Shown here piece after piece: positions 16,854-25,553 of a stretch of DNA of 64,000 bases. Each line of letters begins with the position of its first letter. The stretch's first letter is position 1. The notes below the pieces were generated by a model. The model did no database searches, was not told the origin of the DNA, and saw only the letters and a list, made by a program, of their open reading frames with translations. The position numbers and the translations under genes are program-made. The DNA comes from a bacterium (GTDB taxonomy: Bacteria; Desulfobacterota; DSWW01): contig JANQFG010000034.1 in the NCBI GenBank assembly GCA_028277985.1, positions 1 to 64,000 on the forward strand, given 5' to 3'.

Positions 16854-18582
16854 AAGATTCCTGAAAATAGTCTTCAAGATCGTAGATGAGTACCTCGTTG
16901 AGCCCCCTTTCGTGTGCCTGGGGGACCAGCCTGTGTGTGAGGCGGAAGAAGACGTTGATTTCATATAGGTAGCAGGCCTTTGTATAGCAAGGATGGCGAA
17001 ACGAAAAAACGGGCTGGATCTGTTTCTCGATCTTCGCCACGATCTCTCCCTGCGGGGTGTTGCCGTAGGGCGGCCTCAGGAAGAACTTCCGGAAGTCGAC
17101 CAGATAGTAGCGGTATCCCTCCTGATAGTATTCCTCGAGTTGCTCCATGGTGAATGGGGGCGACTTCACGTTCTCCGGACCCATGTAGGCCTTCGTGACC
17201 GGGTACTGAAGACTGATGTGTTTCGGTCCATGCTCTTCGAGAAATGCGACCGGTTCGGCGTAGGCACACCGCATCTCTCGAATCTCCCGAGAAGCAACCC
17301 ATCCGCTCAGCAACACGACGAGGACGGATGCAACGATGAATAGCCTGCCCATGGGCCTTCCGTTGAGCTTCATCCTGGGAAGATACGACTCGAGAAGCAG
17401 GATGGAGCGGCCGGCAATCACGAACACGGCCGGCATGAAGACGAGGGCATAGCGAACGTTCGTGGAGAGCCCCGTACTGAAGAGGAAGAAAGGGACCGTC
17501 AACCAGAGCAGAAGCAGCCAATCCTCATACTTCCTCTGGCGGGCGGCTGCAAGGATCCCGGCAACAAAGAGGAGACAAAGGACTACACCGTCGAATCGGA
17601 AGAACAGATAGGGATAGGTGACGAAATTCCACAACCGGCTTCCCGCGTCCTGGAATTCCGGAAACTTGCTGACGTCCAGCAGAGAGACCGTGAAGAAGTC
17701 AAAGAAATTGAAGATATGATGCGTCAGCAACTCCTCGAAGTAGGTCCGAAAAGGAAGTGCCTCTCCAAAGTGGCGCAGCACGACCATCCCCAGGTAGTAG
17801 GGAACCTCGAACAGGACGAGGGGCAGAGAGAAGGCTCCCCCGAGCCACGCAACCTTCTTCACCCTTTGACGGAACTGATCCCTCTCCCTCAGGTACTCGA
17901 TCCCCTCGTTGAGAAATAGAACGAGCAGCACATAGAGCATCCGGTCATGAACCGTAAAGGCCAAGCCGCATCCGAGCCCGGCCAGCAGGGTCCAGAGGAA
18001 GCCCCGACCCTCCCTTTCTGCCACCTTGCTCCTGTAGTAGAAGTAGAAGCCGAGCAGGGCAAAGAACATGGCGGATCCGTCAGCCAGTCCCGTGACGGAG
18101 TAAACCAGATGATAACCGGAAATCGCCATCAACAGAGCGGCGAGCAACCCCACCTCCTGATTGAACATTGCCCTTCCCAGAAGGAAGACGCACAGTATCG
18201 AGAGGGTGCCGAAGAGCGCGGAGACGACGTTGGTCGCATACACCTTCGGACCCAGAATGCTCATGCACAGGGCAGTCAACAGGGAGAAGCCCGGCCGCCC
18301 CCAGACGGGAGGTTCTCCTTCGAGATCCTCCTGAAATCGCGCCGCTTGCTCTTCGAAGGAATACAGGTCCTGTCTGAGACGCATCTCTTCCGTCTTCATG
18401 TTGAAGGCGGTCTTCAGGGCCTTCGGAAGAGAGTGAATCCATTGCCCTTCAAGCGTGTATATCCCATCATCAAAAAAGGAAGGACCTCTCTGGTCCACGT
18501 CATGGAAACGAAGGATTCCCCCCAGAATCAGAATCAGGACCAGTAGGAAGCCCGTTCGTTTCCCTGAACCTAGGGTACGCAT
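16813..18582 (-). CDS. PMT/ArnT-like membrane glycosyltransferase
   Basis: 589 residues with about 11 hydrophobic segments. The N-terminus has the GT-39/PMT signature: one helix, then the acidic loop FFDDGIYTLEGQW (about residues 36-48) and GRPGFSLLTAL. The acidic pair is the usual catalytic site for lipid-linked sugar transfer in the periplasm. The C-terminal 120 residues form a soluble domain. Acceptor unknown. Its 3' end overlaps the 3' end of the convergent activase gene by 41 nt. It lies 36 nt after a YdcF-like gene on the same strand, suggesting cell-envelope work. Confidence 0.85.
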   Translation of the reverse strand: MRTLGSGKRTGFLLVLILILGGILRFHDVDQRGPSFFDDGIYTLEGQWIHSLPKALKTAFNMKTEEMRLRQDLYSFEEQAARFQEDLEGEPPVWGRPGFSLLTALCMSILGPKVYATNVVSALFGTLSILCVFLLGRAMFNQEVGLLAALLMAISGYHLVYSVTGLADGSAMFFALLGFYFYYRSKVAEREGRGFLWTLLAGLGCGLAFTVHDRMLYVLLVLFLNEGIEYLRERDQFRQRVKKVAWLGGAFSLPLVLFEVPYYLGMVVLRHFGEALPFRTYFEELLTHHIFNFFDFFTVSLLDVSKFPEFQDAGSRLWNFVTYPYLFFRFDGVVLCLLFVAGILAAARQRKYEDWLLLLWLTVPFFLFSTGLSTNVRYALVFMPAVFVIAGRSILLLESYLPRMKLNGRPMGRLFIVASVLVVLLSGWVASREIREMRCAYAEPVAFLEEHGPKHISLQYPVTKAYMGPENVKSPPFTMEQLEEYYQEGYRYYLVDFRKFFLRPPYGNTPQGEIVAKIEKQIQPVFSFRHPCYTKACYLYEINVFFRLTHRLVPQAHERGLNEVLIYDLEDYFQESSSDDPASVLSPDT

Positions 18583-18618
18583 ATGGAGAACCTCTTCCGT
18601 CTCGGTAGTTGGGACGCA

Positions 18619-19290
18619 TCAACCTCGAAGCATTTCGATCATCTTCTCATACATCCGGATCGGGAGCATCCTTGGCAGCAGTCGGGACGCCCATTCGTAG
18701 TGTGTCTGCCCCCACAAGGCAACCCTGCCCATGGCCGGCCGGCAGTCTCCGTACGAATATGCCGCCAGCAGAACGGACAAGGACCCCTCTACTTCCCGTA
18801 CGATTTCCTTGATCCGAAAGACGTGCAGAGGGGAACTGACGACGCAGGCCGTCTGCCAGCCTTTCTCCCGCACCATCCTGAACCCCTCTATCAGGTTCGA
18901 TCGAGTGTCATTCGATCGTTTCTCCAGGTAGAGACGGTCCGGAAGGATGCCTGCAGCCAGAAACCACTGCCTCATCAACTCTGATCCGTAGACATTCCTG
19001 CTGGGACGCGCTCCCCCGGCGCACACGATGTAATCAAATGCGCCCTGCTCGAACATCTTCGCTGCGAAGCTCACGCGGCGCAGCGTCTCGGCGCCCAGAC
19101 CTCCCCTTGCGAAATCGGAGAAGAGAACGACTGCCACATCAGACTTCGGGGGTCTCAACGCTTCTGAATACCGGTTCACTTGATTCAGATAGAGGAGGGT
19201 ACAGGCCGAATCGGCAACAAGGAGGGCAAGAACAACGGTAGCGGCTTTTGACCCAAGACGCCTGATCGCCAACGGAGGGACTCCTCTCAT
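18619..19290 (-). CDS. YdcF/ElyC-like DUF218 family protein
   Basis: About 223 residues, with one N-terminal membrane segment (TVVLALLVADSACTLLYL) followed by the DUF218 fold: AVVLFSDFARGG, YIVCAGGA, a LEKRSNDTRSNLIEG block and CVVSSPLHVFRI. The family includes SanA and ElyC, which act in envelope-polysaccharide homeostasis. The start is uncertain: the frame is open to a TTG at 19344, and the ATG at 19290 has AGGGG very close to it. It is upstream of, and probably co-transcribed with, the PMT-like glycosyltransferase. Confidence 0.8.
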   Translation of the reverse strand: MRGVPPLAIRRLGSKAATVVLALLVADSACTLLYLNQVNRYSEALRPPKSDVAVVLFSDFARGGLGAETLRRVSFAAKMFEQGAFDYIVCAGGARPSRNVYGSELMRQWFLAAGILPDRLYLEKRSNDTRSNLIEGFRMVREKGWQTACVVSSPLHVFRIKEIVREVEGSLSVLLAAYSYGDCRPAMGRVALWGQTHYEWASRLLPRMLPIRMYEKMIEMLRG

Positions 19291-19493
19291 CCCCTGCAAG
19301 TCGGATTTCTCACGCCTACAAACAAGGTATTCTTCACCCTGCAAAGCCTTTAGGGACCGGAGGCCACCTCGAGAAAGCCCGAGATAAGAGGGGAATATAC
19401 AGAGAGAAACAATTGCGTGTCAAGCGTAGCCCCGACCGAGCTTCTCTATGGAAAAATATGTATTGGAATGTAGAATGAAGGCGGGGAATCTTC

Positions 19494-20378
19494 ATGAGCC
19501 GCCAGATACCTTTCGAGTGTTCCGACTACTCCGTGGAAGGTCTCAAGCTGTCCTACCTGGACAGCGAGGGGACGAAGCCGCCCCTTCATTTCTTCCACGC
19601 CAACGGATTCCCGGTGAGCATGTACCTGCCCCTGATGACCGAACTCTCACGCGATTTCCGCGTCATGGGACTCAGCCTCCGCGGACAGGACGGCCTGAGC
19701 AAAGGCATATCGAACTGGCACAGGGTAGCGCTGGACCTGGCCGGGTTTCTGGATGAGCGAGGTGCGGGCCCGGTTATCGGAGTCGGGCACAGCATCGGCG
19801 CTGTCACCACCATGCTGTGCGCTGCGCGCAGGCCCGATCTGTTCTCGGGCATACTGCTCCTGGATCCGGCCCTTATTTCGCGAAAGGCGGTCTCCCTGTT
19901 CAGATGGGCCAGGGTCCTCGGGCAGAAGAGGCGCTTTCCGCCTGCAGCCCGCGCCCGCGCCCGCCGCAACGGCTGGCAGAACAGACAGGAGGCCCTGGAC
20001 TACTTCCGAGGGAAAGCCATGTTCGAGGGTTGGAAGGAGGAATATCTCACGGCCTACGTGACCTACGGGTTGCGGCCCGACCCGGACCGCGGCACGGTCC
20101 TGATCTGCCCGCCCGAGGCGGAGGCGCGGGGGTTCGAGAACTACCCGACCGACGTATGGTCCTGGCCGCGGAAGGTGCGCACGCCTACCCTGCTCGTCCG
20201 CGGGGAACATTCGAAGGTGCTCACCGCCAACACCTGCGAGCGCTTCTGCCGTCTTTGTCCGCAGGCGCAAACAGCGGTGGTGGAGGGCGCCGGTCACTTC
20301 GTCCCCATGCAACGTCCCGACGAGACGATCCGGCTCATCAAGGATTTCTGTGCCGCAAGCGCTCAGGACCCGCCCTGA
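19494..20378 (+). CDS. Alpha/beta-hydrolase fold protein
   Basis: 294 residues. Visible are the oxyanion loop HANGFP (about 35-40), the nucleophile elbow GHSIGA with Ser100, and the C-terminal histidine in GAGHFVPMQRP (about 272). The acid is probably the Glu in VRGEHSK. The cap region between about 130 and 200 is Arg-rich. The family covers esterases, haloperoxidases and lipases, so the substrate cannot be assigned. No signal peptide. Its last 16 nt overlap the convergent SprT-like gene. Confidence 0.88.
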   Translation: MSRQIPFECSDYSVEGLKLSYLDSEGTKPPLHFFHANGFPVSMYLPLMTELSRDFRVMGLSLRGQDGLSKGISNWHRVALDLAGFLDERGAGPVIGVGHSIGAVTTMLCAARRPDLFSGILLLDPALISRKAVSLFRWARVLGQKRRFPPAARARARRNGWQNRQEALDYFRGKAMFEGWKEEYLTAYVTYGLRPDPDRGTVLICPPEAEARGFENYPTDVWSWPRKVRTPTLLVRGEHSKVLTANTCERFCRLCPQAQTAVVEGAGHFVPMQRPDETIRLIKDFCAASAQDPP

Positions 20379-21475
20379 ATCAGTCTCCGCCGCCCCCGGC
20401 GCCTCTCGGTGATTCCCTGGTGGAGGACGAGCCTTCTGCCTGCCTCTCTCCCGTCGGAGGCGACCTTTTCATCCCGCCCGGAAAGAGCCCTCCTTTCCGT
20501 CACGGTGCGCGGATACCGGTAGGCCACATACCTGTCTAGCAGCGGATCCTGGAGCTTGATCAGGGCCTTACCCCCTCGGGCTCGCTTCCGGGTATTCTGG
20601 GAGGCGAGCTTCGACCGGAACCCTTCGATGATTCCTGCTGCGTAGTCGCTCTTTCGACTTCGATTCAGGCCCTTGCCATCGTTGTAGGTCCGCCACTCGG
20701 CTTCGATGAACCGGCAGACGAAGTCATGGACATAGGAGGCGAGACGGACGTTCTGCTCGGTGCCGCTGATCTCCAGGACTCTTCCCATCTTTCCCTTCTC
20801 CAGCACATAGGCAGGGACCCAGATGCCCTGTACGAAGTAGAACTCCTGAAGAAGGTTGGCGAGCGCATAGTCTTCGCGGGGATGACGAAGAGCGGGTTTG
20901 CCTACGAATATGCTCAGGAAGTCCCTCTTCTCGTCCTGCTCGAGGGAACGGATGTTGTACCTTGCAATCAACTCATGGGCCTTGGCCATGGAGACCTCGG
21001 CCTCGTTTCGATTCGGGCTTTCGGCCAGGGCCATGAGTTTCCTGACCCGGCGGACGGTCCTGTCATCCTCAGCCTGCGGGTCTCGAGCCAGTCGATCGTC
21101 CAATGGCGTAAAACCTCCGGACGCCCTCGGGTTGGCCCGCAGCAGATGGCAGGCCCGCTGGAAGACCGGACCATGGGGGGGCTCCTCGCCGGCGCCAAGG
21201 ACCTCCTCGGCAAACTGGTGGGCCATTTCGTGCAGAAGCACCTCCAGCACTGCATCCCAGGAGTGGCGCAGAACGAGATCGCGGCCCAGGGAAATTTCCC
21301 GCCGTTCCACGGACCATGTCCCCCACGTCCTCCTGTAATCCCGGAGACGGAAAAGGGGCGGCCGCATCCGTTCGCGATGGGACTCATCCAGGACCCACAG
21401 AGCTGTCTCCCATTCGAGGGAAAGCCCTTGTAGAATACGATATTCGATTGTCTCCGGCCGGAGGGTCTTTTTCAT
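20363..21475 (-). CDS. SprT-like metalloprotease domain fused to DUF2786
   Basis: 370 residues. A zinc-peptidase-like motif HEMAH (82-86), with a likely third ligand His in PPHGPVF (about 100), makes the N-terminal third a SprT-like domain. Residues about 141-175 (RRVRKLMALAES...AKAHELIARYNI) fit DUF2786, a helical module that often sits beside SprT-like domains. The C-terminus is very basic (ERRRGRRRL). SprT/Spartan proteins cut DNA-protein crosslinks in eukaryotes; the bacterial role is unproven. Monocistronic, between two convergent or divergent neighbours. Confidence 0.82.
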   Translation of the reverse strand: MKKTLRPETIEYRILQGLSLEWETALWVLDESHRERMRPPLFRLRDYRRTWGTWSVERREISLGRDLVLRHSWDAVLEVLLHEMAHQFAEEVLGAGEEPPHGPVFQRACHLLRANPRASGGFTPLDDRLARDPQAEDDRTVRRVRKLMALAESPNRNEAEVSMAKAHELIARYNIRSLEQDEKRDFLSIFVGKPALRHPREDYALANLLQEFYFVQGIWVPAYVLEKGKMGRVLEISGTEQNVRLASYVHDFVCRFIEAEWRTYNDGKGLNRSRKSDYAAGIIEGFRSKLASQNTRKRARGGKALIKLQDPLLDRYVAYRYPRTVTERRALSGRDEKVASDGREAGRRLVLHQGITERRRGRRRLIQGGS

Positions 21476-21670
21476 TCGAATCCTTAGGGAAACATGGCGG
21501 TTTTCAGCACCGCCCCGGGTTGCGCGGTGCCGGTAAAAGCAATATAGTAAGCCCCAATTCTTACCTTTTTTCTACAATCATTCCAAGCCGGGCAGTAGCA
21601 GGCTGTTGAAAGACGCCGGTACTCGACGGACCTTGACTGCGCAGAAGTGAGAACGTACGGGACCGTGTGT

Positions 21671-21689
21671 GAGATCGGGGACAGCCACC
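21671..21689. repeat. REP-like half-palindrome, GGGGACAGCCAC family, copy 4
   Basis: A single 19-bp arm identical to those at 11633-11689, ten kilobases away, without an inverted partner. It lies in the 322-nt gap 21476-21797 between the SprT-like and LOG-family genes, in which I see nothing else. Confidence 0.75.
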
Positions 21690-21797
21690 GATCACGGGAC
21701 AGGAACCCAAGCCCTTTCCCAAGCCCCATGCTCACATTGCAGCGGCCGCCCCGGAGGCCTGCGGATCGAGACGTACGAAACGGATAAAGGGAGATAG

Positions 21798-22673
21798 ATG
21801 ACAAGAAAGCATTCGTCGAAGAAGACTGCGGTCTGGCCAAAGAAGGCGTACAAGAACCTCGACTTCCTGACCGCCCCGGAGGGTAGAATCGTGCGGGTCC
21901 TGTCCGAGTTCATGGAACCGGCCGCCCGCTTCTCCAAGCATCAGGTTCACAACACGATCGTCTTCTTCGGGTCTGCGCGCACCCTGCCGCAAGAAGAGGC
22001 AAAGCAAAAGCTGGAAGCCTTGGAGAAGCAGGTAGCACAGAAGAGAAGGCCCCCGAAAACTCTTCTGCAGCAGCGGGACCAGGCAAAACGGGACCTCACA
22101 ATGTCGCGCTACTACGAAGATGCCGCTGAGCTGGCCGAGAAGCTGACCCGGTGGTCCTTGGGCCTGCGGAACAAAAAGAAGCGCTTCCTGATCTGCTCGG
22201 GAGGAGGAGGCGGGATCATGGAGGCGGCCAATCTGGGGGCCCAGAGGGCCGGGGGCACGTCCATCGGGCTGAACATCAGCCTCCCGATGGAGCAGTATCC
22301 GAACCGGTACCAGAGCCGCAACCTGTCCTTCGAGTTCCACTACTTCTTCATCCGCAAGTTCTGGTTCTTCTACCTGGCCAAGGCCCTGGTCGCCTTTCCC
22401 GGCGGATTCGGCACGATGGACGAGCTCTTCGAGCTTCTTACCCTTGTACAGACCAGAAAGACGAAGAAGTACATGCCCATCGTGGTCTACGGCAAGGACT
22501 ACTGGGATCAGATCCTGAACTTCGACGCCCTGGTCGAAACCGGAACCATCGCCGAGGAGGACCTGGACACCTTCCGGTTTATCGATGACGTCGACAGCGC
22601 CTTCGAATACCTGAAAGAGGAATTGACAAAGCACTATGTGCGAAGGAGAGTCAAGGAGGAACTGCCCCTTTAG
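21798..22673 (+). CDS. LOG family protein (lysine decarboxylase-like Rossmann fold)
   Basis: 291 residues. Both family signatures are present: SGGGGGIMEAAN (134-145) and FPGGFGTMDEL (200-210), the phosphoribohydrolase motif PGGxGTxxE. Family members release free cytokinin bases from nucleotide monophosphates or act on nucleotides such as AMP. There is an unusual Lys/Gln-rich helical insert at about residues 65-105. ATG with AAAGGGAG upstream. The next gene, a lipoprotein, starts 68 nt later. Confidence 0.88.
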   Translation: MTRKHSSKKTAVWPKKAYKNLDFLTAPEGRIVRVLSEFMEPAARFSKHQVHNTIVFFGSARTLPQEEAKQKLEALEKQVAQKRRPPKTLLQQRDQAKRDLTMSRYYEDAAELAEKLTRWSLGLRNKKKRFLICSGGGGGIMEAANLGAQRAGGTSIGLNISLPMEQYPNRYQSRNLSFEFHYFFIRKFWFFYLAKALVAFPGGFGTMDELFELLTLVQTRKTKKYMPIVVYGKDYWDQILNFDALVETGTIAEEDLDTFRFIDDVDSAFEYLKEELTKHYVRRRVKEELPL

Positions 22674-22741
22674 GGGCTCTTGCCCAAATCCGACGAGCGG
22701 GGTGAAACTCGGTAATCCGGTACATAGGGGAGAAACAGAAG

Positions 22742-25393
22742 ATGGACAAGCATGTTCTCTCGATGCTGATCCTCTTGTCGTGCGTATTCCTCTTCGGCTG
22801 TTCCGACGATGACCTGGAGAAGGCCTCCGGGTCGCCCCCGATCGCGGAACCCATCGACTCACTCGTGCAGGCGGTCGACGTGTACCGGGACGAGTGGGGT
22901 ATTCCCCACATCTACGCGCAGAACCGCGACGATATGGTCTTCATGCAGGGCTACGAGATGGCCCGGGACCGGATCTTCCACATGGACCATCTTCGGCGCT
23001 TCATCTATGGAACCCAGGCCGAGGTCTATGGAGAGGCCTTTCTCGAAGACGACATCACGAAGCGCATCATCGGCTTTCGCCGCCTTGCAGAGGCGAACCT
23101 CGCCTACTTGGAAGCGAATTTCCCGGACAGTCTTGCCCTGGTCCAGTCTTACTGCAACGGGGTGAATGCCTACATCGAGGACATGAAAGCGTCCCGAAAC
23201 GATGCGGTTCGGCCGCTCGAGTTCGACCGGATCGACCCTGCCTACTGGCCCGACCCCTGGGAAGTGAGGGACGTGGTCGCCGTCGCAAAGGCGCAGGTCT
23301 TCCTGCAGAGCTTCCAGGGCGAGCTGGAAATGTTCATCTTTCTGGGCCAGATCCTTCTGTTTAACAGCTTTGACGATCTCATGCGGTTTCAGCCCATGAG
23401 GCCGACCTACATTCTGGAGTCCTTCCCTACCCTTGACTACGATACCGCGACGCAATGCGGGGCCGGCCTGCTCGAGGCTGCGGACCTGCTCGCCGACATC
23501 CCCTCGGACGAGACAACACGCATGAAGATCGCAGAGGGCCTGATGATGATGGCGGACCGCCTCGGACGCGCCTTCGGAGGACCCGAGTGGGGAATCAGCC
23601 AGGGAAGCAACAACTGGGTGATCGACGACAGCCTGACCGAGAGCGGCGCGTGCATTCTCTGCAACGACCCTCACATGAACCTCGAGTACCCATCCACCAT
23701 GATGTCCACCCACATCGTGGATCTGAGCCGGGACGAGGTCGGGGCGATCGGCAATATCGTCCCCGGCGCGCCCCTGGTCCTGATCGGGCACACCGCTCAC
23801 GTGGCATGGGGACTCACGAACGGGTTCGGCGACGTGACCGACCTTTACCGGGAGAAGCTGGGTGCGAACCGACAGGCCGTTCTCTACCGGGATGAATGGG
23901 TCCCCCTCGATTTCTACGAGGAAAGGATCCTGGTCCGTGCTGAGGGAGGTTCTCTGGACGATACGACCGAGGTCGTTCGAACAGCAAGATGGGTGCCCCA
24001 CCACGGCCCGATCCTCATCGATCTGCTGCCGGACGATATCGGCTCCCTGATGGAGCTTGTCGGGCTGGTCTACTCGGCCCGCTGGCCCGGCTTCTCGAAC
24101 GAAAGCACAGATATTCTGACCCTGAGGAAAGTCGTCGAGGCCGAGACCGTCCAGGAGGCCATGGCCGCGCTGGAGCACTTCAACAGCGGCGTGATGAACT
24201 GGGTGTTTGCCGACTCTTCCGGAAACATCGGGTACATGACCGCGGGCCCCTATCCGATCCGGGCCAAGGACCTGGAGACCTTCCCGCCATTCCTTCCGCT
24301 GCCGGGCGGTGGCCTGCACGAATGGCAGGGGTTCCTCGACCTGGCCGAGCAGCCGCAAACGCTCAACCCGGACAAGGGCTACGTTGTGACGGCGAACAAC
24401 ACGATCAGTGACCAGACATTGGACAATCACCCTGCCAACGACGACCACTACTACGGACACTTCTTTGACCTTGGCACGCGCGCATGGCGCATCACGGAAC
24501 GTATCGAAGAGATGAAGGCGGCCGGGCCGATCCGGCTCGAGGACATGACCGCGCTTCAGACCGATGTGCACGCCGTCCTTGCCGATGACCTTCTGCCTCC
24601 GCTGTTCGAGAATCGAGACCGAATCTGCGCACAAACGGACTCCGACACCTGCCGGGCCCTCGACATCCTCGTGGGCTGGGACCGGAGCTTCGACCGGGAG
24701 AGCGCAGGAGCTGCCCTGTTCAGCGTCTGGTACAACCACCTGGCCTACAACACGATCCACGACGACATTCCTGCGTTCTTCCTCGGGCTGACCGGCCCCT
24801 TCCTGTCCCAGCTGGTGGGGAGGGATCTGAGCGCATGGCTTGCCGGCAGGGGCCCGGACAGCGGGAAGAACTATTTCGATGACCTGACCACGGGCGGCAA
24901 GGTCGAGACGGTGGACGATCAGATGGTGGCCTCCCTGGAGGGCGCGGTACAACAGCTCACCGAATTCTTCGGCCCGGAAAGGGCCATGGATACCTGGCGA
25001 TGGGGAGAGGCCCACCAGAAGAAGTTCGTGCACCCGGTCTGGGACGATCTGAGCCAGGGCTTCTTCGAAAACGACGGCGGGCAGCATAGCGTGGACCCGG
25101 CGGAATACCCGATCGTGACGCCCGAGGGCGCCCTTCAGGTCCTGCCCTACGAACAGGGAGACGGCCCGGCCTTCCGGTTCTGCGTGGAGATGAAGGAAGG
25201 CGAGTGGACGACCTACAACGTGCTTCCCGGCGGACAGAGCGGTCACGTCGGAGACGCGCATTTCGCAGACCAACTGCCTCTTTGGCTTTCGAATCAGAAC
25301 TTCCAGTTCTGGGTTCTCAGGGAAGACGTGGAAGCGAACGCCGTGAACCACCGAACCTATCCGCCCGGGTTTCCCCAAACGCCGATCCCCTGA
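22742..25393 (+). CDS. Penicillin acylase family lipoprotein (Ntn hydrolase)
   Basis: 883 residues. The N-terminus is a lipoprotein signal with the lipobox LFGC (Cys20), so the mature protein is tethered in the periplasm or outer membrane. The alpha chain begins with VYRDEWGIPHIYA and FMQGYEMARDR. The linker ends ...GISQ-G followed by Ser289 in GSNNWV, the autocatalytic cleavage site and N-terminal nucleophile of the beta chain. CNDPHMNLEYPS supports this. The family cuts amide bonds in beta-lactams, acyl-homoserine lactones and N-acyl amino acids. Substrate unknown; quorum quenching is one option. Confidence 0.92.
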   Translation: MDKHVLSMLILLSCVFLFGCSDDDLEKASGSPPIAEPIDSLVQAVDVYRDEWGIPHIYAQNRDDMVFMQGYEMARDRIFHMDHLRRFIYGTQAEVYGEAFLEDDITKRIIGFRRLAEANLAYLEANFPDSLALVQSYCNGVNAYIEDMKASRNDAVRPLEFDRIDPAYWPDPWEVRDVVAVAKAQVFLQSFQGELEMFIFLGQILLFNSFDDLMRFQPMRPTYILESFPTLDYDTATQCGAGLLEAADLLADIPSDETTRMKIAEGLMMMADRLGRAFGGPEWGISQGSNNWVIDDSLTESGACILCNDPHMNLEYPSTMMSTHIVDLSRDEVGAIGNIVPGAPLVLIGHTAHVAWGLTNGFGDVTDLYREKLGANRQAVLYRDEWVPLDFYEERILVRAEGGSLDDTTEVVRTARWVPHHGPILIDLLPDDIGSLMELVGLVYSARWPGFSNESTDILTLRKVVEAETVQEAMAALEHFNSGVMNWVFADSSGNIGYMTAGPYPIRAKDLETFPPFLPLPGGGLHEWQGFLDLAEQPQTLNPDKGYVVTANNTISDQTLDNHPANDDHYYGHFFDLGTRAWRITERIEEMKAAGPIRLEDMTALQTDVHAVLADDLLPPLFENRDRICAQTDSDTCRALDILVGWDRSFDRESAGAALFSVWYNHLAYNTIHDDIPAFFLGLTGPFLSQLVGRDLSAWLAGRGPDSGKNYFDDLTTGGKVETVDDQMVASLEGAVQQLTEFFGPERAMDTWRWGEAHQKKFVHPVWDDLSQGFFENDGGQHSVDPAEYPIVTPEGALQVLPYEQGDGPAFRFCVEMKEGEWTTYNVLPGGQSGHVGDAHFADQLPLWLSNQNFQFWVLREDVEANAVNHRTYPPGFPQTPIP

Positions 25394-25553
25394 AAGACCC
25401 GGATCCTACCCCCGGGGACGGCACCCTCCTGTCCCGCAGTGCATCCAAGAGTATTGTTCTTTTGGCCGTGGCAAGCCAGTCACCTGTGAACGACGGGCGC
25501 GCTGAACCTGGACTTCACAAAGGCGGCACTTCTCTCAGCACAGGGGGACTGCA

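Noticed and set aside
22859..25378. 839-codon minus-strand open frame
   Set aside because: Exact shadow of the penicillin-acylase gene in GC-rich DNA; no motif and no start signal.
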